64,000 nucleotides of DNA from NCBI RefSeq assembly GCF_947623445.1, contig NC_135240.1:7254001-7318000 (forward strand), read 5' to 3'. Under the pieces are notes generated by a model that was given only the letters and a program-made list of their open reading frames with translations, searched no databases and was not told where the DNA came from. The stretch comes from Clavelina lepadiformis (Eukaryota > Chordata > Ascidiacea > Aplousobranchia > Clavelinidae). The position numbers and the translations under genes were made by a program. Shown piece by piece: positions 38,301 through 51,600 of the stretch; the first letter of the stretch is position 1, and each line of letters begins with the position of its first letter.

Positions 38301-41300
38301 GTCAAAGTTATAATAATTCACGTTTCTTTTCCATGCATGCAACGTTTTTCCCAGTTCCCTCTGACTTTTAATACCTTAATACCAAATTAAAAATGAATCT
38401 AACGAGAGTTCCTGATAAAGTTTGTTCCTTGAGCGCAGAAAACTTTCACTTATTATCCTCAACAATGTATAAATCTGAACCACCACAGCTTTTCTGATGC
38501 TGACCGTTTTCGGTTAGTTTATTTGCCACCTACAGTTCTGAATGCCTGATTTTAAATCACGTAGTTCCATAAATAACGTCTATGTGCCACCGTCGTTTGA
38601 CAAATATTCCGAAAAACGCTTAAACACGACAGCAGTATAGAATGATTGCCACCTATGCTGGTAAATCGACGTCTCAAATTGTCTATCGTCTTTTGTATTG
38701 GAACACTAAAGGAATCTATAGATATCTCACTGGTCTTCTTTCTTATGTTATTTGACTATTTCTCTTTGTAAACATCCCGACTTATTGTCTCTGTCCGTAA
38801 CCACTCATTTAAGCATACGATACCGCGATTGTTTTGTTACGTCATGCTTCCTATCAGTGACGTTAGAGATTCATTGTAAAGTCACTAAAGCTAAGCTTAA
38901 GTCGTGGATTGAGTTGGCAAGATGTAATGAAAGCGATAAGGCAATATCCCAGACAAAATAATGGCACAATATACGAAAAGGTTCTCACAAATAGTGCAAA
39001 TTTATAGGCCTATGAACATAGAAATAGTTTCATACGATAAATGGAACAATATATGGTCTTTCGATAGTGAAGATTACACCTTACGTTATTGTAATGACAC
39101 TGCTCTAACGTGTGGATGAATTTTTCAGCAAAGCCAATCACAAAGCGAATAGATTATTTTTTGTAACAGTCTTTCTTCTTCTATGCTAGTGTGGGTTTTG
39201 TTGTGATCATTTGTATACGTCATTAGTGCCTCTTTTCGCCGAAAAAGAATTTATAACGCGTTTCTTTCAGCGGACGTGAGATACAAATTATGAAAAGAAA
39301 CAATTAATGATAAAGTATGGATGATATAGGCTATACTTTCAGAAAGGCCTACATCAATATATCAATATCAATGTATCAATACCAACAGCAATTGGTTAGG
39401 TTGAACTTGACATTTCCCTAAGGAGCTAGTAGGTTATTACAAATTTTCGCTCAGAAGTAGCCTACTGCTGCTTCCCACCAGAACAATTCACTGCGGATAT
39501 CCGGACAGATTAGTTTGAAGCGCAAGTCTGGCCAGGTGGATCTACTCTGTGGTATATCAATTATTTATCAACCTCATTTGCTCCCGTATGGTTCCAGAAC
39601 AAATTTACCATGAAGCAAGCTTTAATTTCGTTAATATGGTGGCATATACAAGCTATCTCCACAAATAACCAATTGAGTATTCTAACTGGGTCTCTGGCTT
39701 GGCTGATACAGTACTTACGAAATACGGTACTTTTGAAAATAACTCAAGAACCATAAATGAGAATAGACTGAAAAATCGTATTCTATTAGTGAGGGTATAT
39801 GACTACAACATATTAAAACCACAATACCTGACAACCCCCCAAAACATTTTTATAAAGAAATTAAAAATTTCAAAAAATGGGCCTTATTAGGAGCATAGGC
39901 TCCTAATAAGACCCACCAATTTTGTGAGTATTTTGATTCAAAACATAGTAATAGACAACATATAACATTATTAGAAATTTCACATTTTAAGTTGTACAAA
40001 CATTTAAAAAGATTCCACTAGGCGCATCAAAGTAACTGCAACAATTTGCCAACTGATGACTGGAACCACTCTTGAAGTCTGGATAGCCAGTCTTGAAGTC
40101 AATTAGCCAAGCATCTTGTGTGGGCCTTATTAGGCGCATGTGGCATCCACGAAAAAAATGTCACATTTTTATCATCAGAAAAATTTTAGCAAAAAAAAGT
40201 GCATTATCCTTTTCAATACTAAGTTGGTTGTTACATGAAAACTTCAGCCGGCTGACAACAGTTCATTTAACCGGCCAAATTCTCAAATACTTTTTTTCTA
40301 AATTAACAAAACCACCTTAACTGCAAATATCAAATTTTTGTTGTGCTCTAGCGAATCGGTTGATCACGTGACAAGGATGAAATCTGGTAAACCATCATGA
40401 ATTTATATTAGTTTTTATGTAGGGACAAAATCTTTCATTTATTTGCACGGGTTTGCGAAATATGAGCAATGGGCCTTATTAGGGACCGGGCCTTATTCGG
40501 TACAGGTACCTTATATATGATAGCACAAGTACGTATGATAGCAGTAGTACGTAATAGATACAATAATTTTAAATTTTAAGTGAATGGTGAACACTTAAAT
40601 TGAAGTCAAGACGAATTTTGCACAAATAAACGCAGCTTACCGTCAGCATTCCACCACCCACGACATATCTTTATCATCATCATCATCAATTAAGTGACTT
40701 CTTCTGAAATCTTTGCTCCTCGATAGTAGCTTATATGGTGACCACGCAATTGCACACATGCGGGATTGCGCCCCTTCAAGATGCCACCCACAAAAGATTG
40801 CACTCACACGGAATCAGAAGCGTACCTAGGATTTTCGGTGTCCGGGCAACCGGGACAGAGGCAGTATTTGCTCTCCCATTATACCAAAATACTGTATATG
40901 AGAAAAACGAACATCGAACTATAATGAAATTTGCTCAATTCTCGCGTTTGTCTATCCCGTCGAAACTGTTCGAAGCTCTTAATTTTTCCTTTTTTTGTCC
41001 TCAACCCCAGGAAAAAGATTTTGATAACTTAGCGTATACTGTAGTTGCTTCAGTACACGTAGGTCTCGTCTGTGTTGTGTTCTTATCACACATAGCGACC
41101 CTATAAGTAGGTCATACTTGTTGGCCGTGGTTTCGCCGTTGGGGTTAATTGCAGGTCACAGCTGCAGTGATAAGTTTGACCAATCTTGAACAAGGTTGAC
41201 ACGATTATGAATGAAAGATACGTTCAACTAAAATGGTTTCTTCGATTTCAACTTGGAGTTTGTAGTCTATTGTTATAAATAAATTGAATAATTATGCAAT

Positions 41301-42635
41301 CATTCATGCATACAATAAAATAATCGTTTTTTTATTTTGTGCATTGTAGTCAGATTTGTCGCATTCGGATAAATTATATTTTTTTGGTCAAATAAACCGA
41401 CTATTTTTCATGCACGTACCAAATCATAAAGCCATAGATGTTAGATGATTACCTTTAAAAAGTAATTAAGATGTAGTTCAGTATAGCGTTATTCCCAACT
41501 TCAAGGCAACTGCTAAAACTGCTACATTAGCTTTGAAATAACATGAAAATTAATCAGGTTTAGACTTCAATAGACTTTACATTTATCAAGACTGGCAAAC
41601 CACTGGGCATCACTTTAACGATATTGTAACTTTTGCATCCACAAATTGTACCCCTTCTATCGTTTTTGCCGTTTTTATTTATCATTATGCATTGCACGTT
41701 GTTCTGCATTTACCTCTTTATTACGTATCAAGGAATCGTTCGTAAAAATAAATGATGCTTGATTGATAACATTAACCGGGCAGTTTGTCATAAAGTGATG
41801 AAATTTTATTGTTTAATACCGATAGGAATAGATTCGAGATTGGCCATGCGTGGTATTCGTGTTCACACGAGCCCATATAGTTTTCCTTACAAACATTTCA
41901 TTTGATGAATAAGTCAACATATAAAGTAAGCCTACATTTAAAAATGTCAACGTATTTTACAAAAGTAAGGTTTGTTAGCAAAACATTTTTCGTCTTTTAT
42001 CATTATCGCCAGTCGTACTACACAAACCAAAGACGTTTACACAAATCTAAAAAAATAGATCGACAGAACGACAACTAAAATTAACCATATCTTTTCTAAA
42101 CATTACGCAAAGTATCAACTTTGAAATACAAGGGAACAAAAAATTTTTCAAAGTAAATTACTACAAACATTGAAAGAAAATACTCCGTAAATCCTCATTT
42201 TCCGTAAATTCGTATTGGTATTTTTCCGTAATTCTTTACTTTCCGTAAATTGGCGTTGTCCAAATCTAAAGAAGGAAATTCGTAAATTTTATCGCCAAAG
42301 CTGAACACTAAGCATAGTGAATATTGTAATTCGTCTGGTTGTTTTTTCATGGGCAAAAGTTACAGATAAGCTACTAGGCCAAGATGCCTTACAATTAGAA
42401 TCGTTTGTTAATTTTGTAGGTTATAGCGTATTTTAATGTTAGGGAGCTAAAAGGCATTTTTTATAAATCCTAGCCTAGGTTGTAAGGTATAATACTGAGT
42501 TTGAACTATTGACCTGGCTCTGACTACTTACGTTTTTAACATTCTGTCATTGTCAGTTCACCTGGTTGTGAGAATTGCAGAGTTCAAAGTTAAAGTACTG
42601 TACACCAAAAATTTTGAAGTAGAGCTTAGTAGAAA
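32356..42635. other. 10.3-kb gene-poor region
   Basis: No convincing exon on either strand. The longest frames (123 codons at 40735-41106; 86 codons at 35927-36187) have no motif, no consistent splice partners and look like chance. It holds a cluster of GGGCCTTATTAGG words (39878-40500, listed separately) and AT-rich low-complexity tracts. Part is presumably upstream regulatory sequence of ADCY8 (minus) and of the sorting nexin (plus), which diverge from it. Confidence 0.5.
39878..40500. repeat. GGGCCTTATTAGG palindrome and dispersed copies
   Basis: At 39878-39915 tgggccttattaggagc is followed, after atag, by its near-exact reverse complement (one mismatch). Further same-strand copies start at 40122 (gggccttattaggcgc), 40471 (gggccttattaggg) and 40488 (gggccttattcgg). 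This suggests the ends and decayed interior of a foldback or MITE-like element, or a short interspersed motif; no target duplication was found. Confidence 0.45.
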
Positions 42636-45600
42636 ATGGTAAGTTGCTTAACAATTTTGGTACTGTTGTAATACAGTTACTAGAAAATGTTAAAGCCCAT
42701 TTTTCTGTTTTTGTTTAATTTCTTTCAACTTAAACATTAGCCTATCATGGCCTATACTTATTTTGCATTGCTAGGAATCAAATGGAGTCATTCCTCAATT
42801 TCGACCACTTTATTCTGTGAAAGTTCCAAATGCGGCTAAAAATGGAGAAGTTGTGGAATTCTTTGTAGAAACTTTAAAGGTCTTCCAGAACATGTTATTG
42901 TTGGTGTATAAGACCATTCAACCAGTGGTTCCCAACCTTTTTTAAAACGTGAAAACTGGATCTGCTGGGCTAAACTGCCAAATAAATAGCTCAACTTTGT
43001 TAACTCGGTAGTGTAGCGATTGAAATGGTGTCAGACTTATATACAATTCAATCCAAGTGCAACATGGTGGTGCTACATTGCCAGACTGTTTTTGTATTGC
43101 TCTTGAGCAAGTATTAATGTATGAATGTTGCTTGCTTCTGGTCAATTCTTTTGGTAAACATTAACGAATTTGGGTAAAATTGCAAAAAAATAAAAAATAT
43201 AGAAAATACATCTATCAGAAGATGTTCATTGACCAACATAGTAACAGAGGCTTGAGCAGTAAGGTATCAATCAATTTTGCCTTGTTGTTTATTCTAAATC
43301 CGTGTGAACATGAAAGGGTTTGGCTTGCATTTTAATAAGTCTTGTGCATGCATGTGCGGAAGCTGAAACTTATCCAGCAAATTGGCACCTTTTTCTGTTT
43401 CTATATGTGGTACCTATACAGGTTTATCTGAACACCCATCTCATATCAATGTTTCTTGGAGTTGTGTTTATAAGTGAATGAACGATTAAAAGCAAGTTCA
43501 GTTAAGAACAAGTTCTGATATTTGTAGGATTTTATTTTGGGATTTTATTACTTCTGAAAACGCATCTTAAGGAATTTTTAAATTATTCGATTAATTTTTT
43601 TAAAAACAATGGATGGCAACAGAAAAGATGTTTTTGGTTTGGGGAATGTGGTTAAAAATAGTTACTGTAGTCAATTTGACAAATTTTATATCTTCTAAGT
43701 GGTAATAAAAGGGTCATTCCATGTCAAATCACCCAATGGGTTTAACCCCTACCTCTTCGATTTTGCTGAAATTTGGTATGTAGGGAGGTCTTAGCATAAT
43801 TAGCACAAATCTAAAATATTAGCTCAATCGGACCAGTGGTTTTAGAGATACAGGCCTTCGAATTTTCGAATTTTTGCAAAAACGGACGCGGCCGCCAAAT
43901 TTTAGGCCCTGATATTTTGGTAACCGGTGGACCAATTTTGATGAAACTGTTGTCATTGGAAAGGTAATTTCACAAGGAATCCAAATCTGTCATTCTTTTC
44001 TTGATAGGAGCAAGTTAAATGTGTGTGACCTTTTGACCTATTGTTTGACCTTGAATTTGACCTTGTGGATCACGTGACCTTGAAATTAAATTAAGTGCAA
44101 ATTATACCCTAAGATGTTACCTACAACATATAAAAAATCCAGAGATGTAATATTTTTGGTTTAATAATAAAATACACTTTAGTGGGCATGCCTGACCATA
44201 AAATGACCATTTTGAACCTTCTAATGCATTAATGTACACAAATACACTACAGGAGATATGCCATAGTTTAGTACAAATCCAAAACTTATAATCCTTATTC
44301 AAAGTATGATGTCATATTGTATTAACACTATAACAGGCTTTGCTCATATTAATTGACATATTTTAATTAATTAATCAGGCCTTCACGATGCTTTTCATTA
44401 AAATAATGCAAATTTACATAGGCTATACAAATCAATGTAAAAGTAGGCTATTAACAATATGATAATACTCCTGAAGTTAACATTTCCATTTTTTGCATAG
44501 TCCAGTTATTTTAACATTGTCAGGCTTGCCGATGCTGTACATCTGAGTGGAAAGTGTAAGAGATGGTGTGTTGATAACACAAAGGATGCTCTTCTTGTCA
44601 AACCAACATTTGTCTTCATCTCTAGGCCAATGAAAGAGCTTGGCGGGTCCATGGGGATGCATGAACTTTATACTGTAGTCCCCATGCTCGTCTGAAATAT
44701 CCTCCACCAGGCCAATCCATGGTTCGTTGTCATAAAGACAGCAGACATAGTTCTGTTCGGCAATCTCAATGTCAATCAGCACTTCCGATATTCTGTCATG
44801 TTCGGCATCCGCTGTGGCGGCTACCACAACAGGAGGATCCACTTGTGTACTCAATTTATACACCGAAAGATGCGTTTGCGAAAGTGGTACAAATCTGTGA
44901 AACTGAAGAGTTCCTTTAATAGTTGTAGCAATATCGAATCGATTTCTTAAGTCTGTGTCAACTTTTGTCACTTCTTCGGGTGGGACATTGAAGAATTTGA
45001 TTCCTGGAATCCTTTCAACACAGAATTCCATGATGGCTTCTATTGTCAGAATCGGATCCGTGTAGGGTCTCTGGAGACTTGCTTTGGTCAGGAGTCTCTT
45101 TACAGTTCCGCCAATACCATCACAAGCACTTTTGCCATGGGATGTGGCAAAGAAGTTCCATTCGGCGTCCAGGCCAAAGTCCTTCTGGTGGTTGCAAAGA
45201 TTGATGAAGTTATGTTTGTTCTTATATTGCCCAGCACAGCCATCCGTGAAGTAGTGGACTTTCTTTACTACTGGGAACTCCTTCTTAATGTACTCAATCA
45301 CCACTTGCTGGAAAGCATACACAGTCGAGGTTGAATGTTCCTTTACGTCACTTACTACACAAATGTTCCGGTGTTCTAACGTACTATCTTCATCATTGAG
45401 TTTGCAGTAGGCAACGAATGGATGCAGTGTGGCTTGTTTATTTTCCCAATGAAAACTTTGGATCTCATCCTGAACAACATATGAGTAATTTTCAGCGAAA
45501 TCCCCCTGTAGAATAATCTCTTCCAATGGTTTCATTGATGATTTAAGGTCCTTCATGTATGTACTTTGAGATTTTGCGGGGAAACTGTGGCGGGTGAGTT

Positions 45601-48600
45601 TTAATAGCTGCGAGGAAAAGTTATCTATGAAGTCTTCTTTTGATTCCGTAATAGTGGTAAGTTTCGTGCGATCGGTGCTAATCCATTGCTGGTATGTCAC
45701 GTCCTCAACATCGTTCAGTTCTTCACAGTTTTTAAGGTGATCGATGAGCCCTTCACGACCAAGGCAGTCCTTACAGTGACCCATCATACACTTTTCGTTC
45801 TCTGTAGAGCACACACAGAATTTCATAAGGTCACGAACAGAAGATTTCAAACACCCTTCTGCCATCAACTTAGGGTTCTGGTGGTACTTGCAGACACAGA
45901 CAGAGTGAGTTCCTGATGATCCAGCAAGTACACACCACTTGGGACGCAAAGCCGCGAAAGACGAGAATCCAATCTTCTTTTCGGGATAAGTTTCTTTCCA
46001 GGAAGAATGCAGTTCCTTAAGATTGGATAATACCAGTCGCTTCTGATGTTGAACTTTCTCACCATTCTTATTTCGAACACTAACCGAATCTTTCATTCCA
46101 GGACACATTCGACTATTTTCATCACATTCATAAAAACCACAGACATCATTTTTAAGTTCTTCTGACAGCGTTTTGCCCTTGTTCTTATCACATATTCCCA
46201 AAATCCCCTTTTGCTTCTTCACATCACGACTTTTCTTCACTAGGTAGTTAGTGGCTCCAAATTCCTTCATAGTTCTATCTATTGTAAATGGTGACAATGT
46301 TAGTATCTGTACTCGTTCTTGGTAGCTCTGAGACTGTACAAACTTTTCTTTTAACTGTGTCATTATGCTTTGGTAACGTTGGTAATCCTTTGCGCATTTT
46401 TCATCATCAGAATCTGAACTGTATAACGGAACTTTGTACGAAAGTTCTAGCTTCCTCTTCAATGTCCGGATTGCTGATGCAAGTTTTTGTTTACCTTTAG
46501 TTATTTTAGTGGAGGTTGGCATGTGAGCGGTTTTAATTGGGGTTTCATCAAGATCAACTAATGTTATATTGAGATTGACAAACGAGCTATTCACATTTTC
46601 AGGTGAACTATTGTCGACATCCATGTGCATTGCACGCGTTTCTTCGGTTTCATCTTGTTTTGATTGAACCTTTTTCCTTTGAAGAATCATTAAACACTCT
46701 AAACACACTTTAACACCAGGTACTACAACACATGGAGGATCACTTAGTTTCTCAAACATATCCAAACTAACGACACGTAATGATTTAGTCCTAGATTTCC
46801 CCGGATGTTTATTCGTCGGATCGCAACAACGCAACGCAGCAACCTCACAAACAAAGCTGGCTTCTTTTAGACTAACTAGTCTGCTAGTGATCCACTCCGC
46901 TCGCAAGCTGTTAAGGTCTGGATAAACTCTCACATATCTCCTGTACTGTTTAAGTGTAAACATATTGTGTATATTATGCATTAGAACGTTCAAAATGGTC
47001 ATTTTATGGTCAGGCATGCCCACTAAAGTGTATTTTATTAATAAACCAAAAATATTACATCTCTGGATTTTTTATATGTTGTAGGTAACATCTTGGGGTA
47101 TAATTTGCACTTAATTTAATTTCAAGGTCACGTGATCCACAAGGTCAAATTCAAGGTCAAACAATAGGTCAAAAGGTCACACACATTTAACTTGCTCCTA
47201 TCAAGAAAAGAATGACAGATTTGGATTCCTTGTGAAATTACCTTTCCAATGTAACCAGTTTCATCAAAATTGGTCCACCGGTTACCAAAATATCAGGGCC
47301 TAAAATTTGGCGACCGCGTCCGTTTTTGCAAAAATTCGAAAATTCGAAGGCCTATATCTCTAAAACCACTGGTCCGATTGAGCTAATATTTTGGATTTGT
47401 ACTAATTATGCTAAGACCTCCCTCTATACCAAATTTAAGCAAAATCGAAGAGGTAGGGGTTAAGATTTCACTTTTTTTTGGGTGATTTGACATGGAATGA
47501 CCCAAAAGTCAAATGATAATTTCATCCCAATTTATTTTGAGAAATGTGTAGAAAATGTTGGGAAGAGAATTATTATTAGCATGAGGTGAACCCATATACA
47601 ATTCATACAGTTTGCTACTTCTGGTCAGTTTATAGAAGTTCTTTATGTCAATTTTTGTAGGACGGAGATGAAAGAGCATTAGTGGTTATTCGTGTTCATG
47701 ATGACTTTGTGTGGCTTTTGCATTGCTTGAAGACCCAAGACAACGTTACCGGAATAATTGTAGGTTTTCACAGAAGTTGGCCGTTGGAATTGTAATTAGT
47801 TGAACCAGTTGTTATTCAACATTAGTATATTTAATAAAATTTATTGTCTCTAAATAATTATCAGTTTCCTCCGCTACCATCAGCACCGAGTACAAGTGTG
47901 CAAGCCGCTGAAAAGCGTACCAAGAAGCAAATGGGGGTTAACTCTAATGTACTGGTCGGTGACGATTATGGAGAGAACTTTCGGGCGTACGAAAAGTTCT
48001 TGACTCTCTGCATCACACATCCACGTCTTGGACACTCAAATGTTTTACAAAGATTTTTATTGGAAAAAGAGGTGACGCATTTAAAAAAAATCATCATGCC
48101 AATTTTGAGATTTGTTTTTTATTAGATTTGTGATTTCTGACTTGTATAACTTGCATAATGCATACATATAAGTTTTGAAATTTTATTTCTAGGCTCCGGC
48201 CAAGGTAAAAATACGTCAGGGAATCCTTGGAACGTTAACAAAAGCTGTTGACGATATACGTACCATGAACTTCAAAGACAGCGACAATGATTTTCATAAC
48301 GCAAGGATAAACAATAATGAGAATGTGAAACATATGAAAGAAGCGGCTTCAGCATACCAGAAATACATTGACTGCGAACACAGTAAGTTCACGGTTTTTT
48401 GAATATGATAACAATATTATTAAAACGTTGTAAATACACTTGGCAATTTGTTTGAAAATATCAACTCTTCAAGTTTATGTCTAAAATATCCACAATTCAT
48501 AATTCTTCTTCATCTGTTTATTTAAGGATTATCTAGTGCATATTCCGAAATCCAAAAAGCGTTAACTCAAATTGTGTCTGATCAAGGAAATAAAATGAAA

Positions 48601-51600
48601 ATGGAAGAGTAAGAGAAAACTATGATATTAATTTATTAGTAAATCTGTTACACTTTTAGACTTAATCTTGCATTTCCAATGACAAAGAATGACAGTTTAC
48701 TATATTGAAATAGTGAATACTTTAAAACATAAATCAATCATATCAACGTACAGAGATAGTAGTGGTGCATGCTTACTTCAAGACATTCTTGTCTGTTGCC
48801 TGTAGACCTTATGATGATGTCATTTGTTGCTGCTGTAGCAATGAAATTAATTGGTGGGTAATAGCAGCTTAATTGCTTGCAGGTTGTGTGAAGTCATGTG
48901 GCGCGCCGCCGAGCATGCCAGTGAAATGAGTCACGTCAATGCAACTAATCGTCAAAGAACGATGGGTGCAACATTGAAACTCTATGCTGGGTACACCCAG
49001 TCCCAGCAGGAAATGCTAAATAAACGTGTTTTTAAACTTATGGAACTAGAAAAGGCCAAGAAGAACTATGAAAAGGCTAAACCTCAGAAAAAGCAGCAGG
49101 TAAATTTCTTAATTTTATATTGAACGGTGCATAAAAATTTGCATTGTGAAGACCATGCTGAAACCCTGAATCATTATAACAACTGTACTTTGGTTGTAGT
49201 ATAGTAGTAGATAATAACTTAAACACTTTATAATTTCTTTTATTCATGTAATTTTCTGTTTCTACTTTTGTAGAAACTGATAACACTGGTCAACACGATT
49301 TTTTGCGCCAAGGATTTGACAACGATTTTAGGCTAATTTGGGGTCGCTGATTTCGAAAATGACAATCATTTTTCTCAATTGGCTCTAGTTTTTGAGATAT
49401 TTAGATTTTTCACTTTCGGAAATTCCACTCATGTCACACATAACGCAATACTAGGTTTCAGGTCTCAGCCAACTGTAATACACTTGGACAATAGTCAGTA
49501 ATATAGTCAAATGCTTAAATATCACAATACTAAATCAATCAGTGCGTAATAAGTCTGTTTTTATATATAATTGATGGTGAATCGCTTTTTGTATGACTTT
49601 ATTTTATGGCGGACGTCAGTACAATCGTGCTGAAAACACCAACATTAGTCTGCCATCAAGTTTTTCTCCCATCTGCCCTGGTATCATTCTTCCATCACCT
49701 TTATGTCCTGATGAAATCTCTCCCCTTGTTCTTCAGAAAAATTACTAAATTTGTCAGGAAATTTTTCCAAATGGGTATGGAGATAGTGCACTTAAATGCT
49801 CATATTTGCCCCTACCTGTTGGTAGGTCTCGAGCATATTTTCTACCAGCTCTGCATAGTTTTCTGCCTTGTGGTTTCCAAAAAAGTTCTTCACCACAGAC
49901 AGAAAACAAGACCAAGCTTGGAATTCCACATTGTTCATGCTTGTTCCAAATTTGAGTCATTGATTAATTTGCGAATTTGAGGCCCATCAAAAAGGCCTGC
50001 TTTCAAATTTTCGGTTGTCAGTTTTGGAAAACATCTACAAAAACATTTAAAACAATCACCATCTTTATATAAAGCCTTTACAAATTGTTTCATGAGCCCC
50101 AGCCTGACATAGAGAGGTGGTAAAATGATCTTCTTTCTTTGAAACAAAGGTTCTTTAATCACATTTGCTTTGCCTACTTCCACATTATCTCTTGTGAACC
50201 ATACCTTTTTTACCCTGTGCTGGGTCTTTGCCCTGCTGTCCCACAAGCACATAAAGCAGGGATACTTAGTGTATCCACTTTGCTGTCCAAGCAAAAAGTT
50301 CACCATCTTTAAGTCAACACAAATTGACCACTGGTGCTCGGCATAGCAGATCTTCCGTAAAACTAATTTCACATTTTCATACTCTTCTTTCAGTTTTGTT
50401 GAATGAGCAATTGGCAGAGATGAATAGCAGTTGCCATTATGCAACAGAATGCATTTTAAACTTCTGGTAGAGCTGTCTATAAACAATCGCCAGTCTTCTT
50501 GTTTGTAGTCTCGGACTTTCATTTTGAGGAGAAATCCAGTTATATCATTTCAATATTCAAGGTCTGCATCTTGACTGAAGAAGGGAAAGAGTTCCTCTTC
50601 TCCAGTCCGGTAAGCTGTTATCTTTGCATCCGCCTTTAGACAGTTCTTCTCCTTCAGTCTGGAAGCTAAAACCTCAGATGCTTCTTTTGATAAGTTAAAG
50701 TCTCTGATAAGATCATTAAGCTCCTTTTGTGTGAACTGTTCGGGAGTGAAAGAGCTTTCTTCGTAAATGTTTCATTTCATGCTTTTCCTCAATATCTGTT
50801 TCTTGCAAATCTGGTACTGATGTAAACGCAGGTAAGGGAATGCTTTTGCAGTGCTCAACCGGTCGCCTTACTAACTAGTTTTAAGAAAAGTAACGTTTTA
50901 TTCACCTGCAACTCGAAAGAAGCAAACTTGATCAAGGTCAGCGATTCTTTCCTTCAGTGCATTAAATATTTCAAGAAATCATGAGTAATTAACGCATTTT
51001 TATCAGTACATCGACAAATAAGGCAGGTCTATTTAATGAGAATCACAATTGAGTCTATTCTGAGGTTTCAACCTAAACACAAACGATGACGTGATAGCTA
51101 AAACACTGTCACTAATGCCAGAAATAGTGAAAAATGCTGAAATAAAGAAAATAACCATATCTCGAAAACTAGAACCAATTCAGCAAAACCAATGCCAAAT
51201 TCGGAATCAGCGACCTCAAATTACCCTAAATCCGTTGAAACATCGCTGGCACCTCAAAAAAAAATTTTTTTTGTTGGGCAGTGTAATGCTTTGTGAGCAT
51301 TTTTTACAGCAGTAATACACAAGAATCAAGACAAGTATAATATTTAACTTATACTTCATGCGATTAGGCTGAAAATATCATGAGGAACATTGAAAAAGAA
51401 TTGTCAGATATGACAGCGTTGGCGAAGCCTGAAATGGAGAGACACAATCGTCAGCGCATCCTTGCAATGCAGTCTGCTTTGACTCAAGTTGCTGATTCAG
51501 AGGTAACGTTTAGCATGTTTTTTTTCTTTATTGTTGTTGTGTCATAGTTTCTAGCCTGTTTTTTGTGTAAATGAGCAAAGAAGAACCGCGTTACAGTCAA

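Noticed and set aside
40735-41106. 123-codon plus-strand frame
   Set aside because: No motif, no conserved composition, and flanks lack splice or start context; chance frame in a gene-poor region.
42185-42285. Repeated ttccgtaaatt words
   Set aside because: Degenerate, irregular spacing; not clearly a tandem array or CRISPR-like structure.
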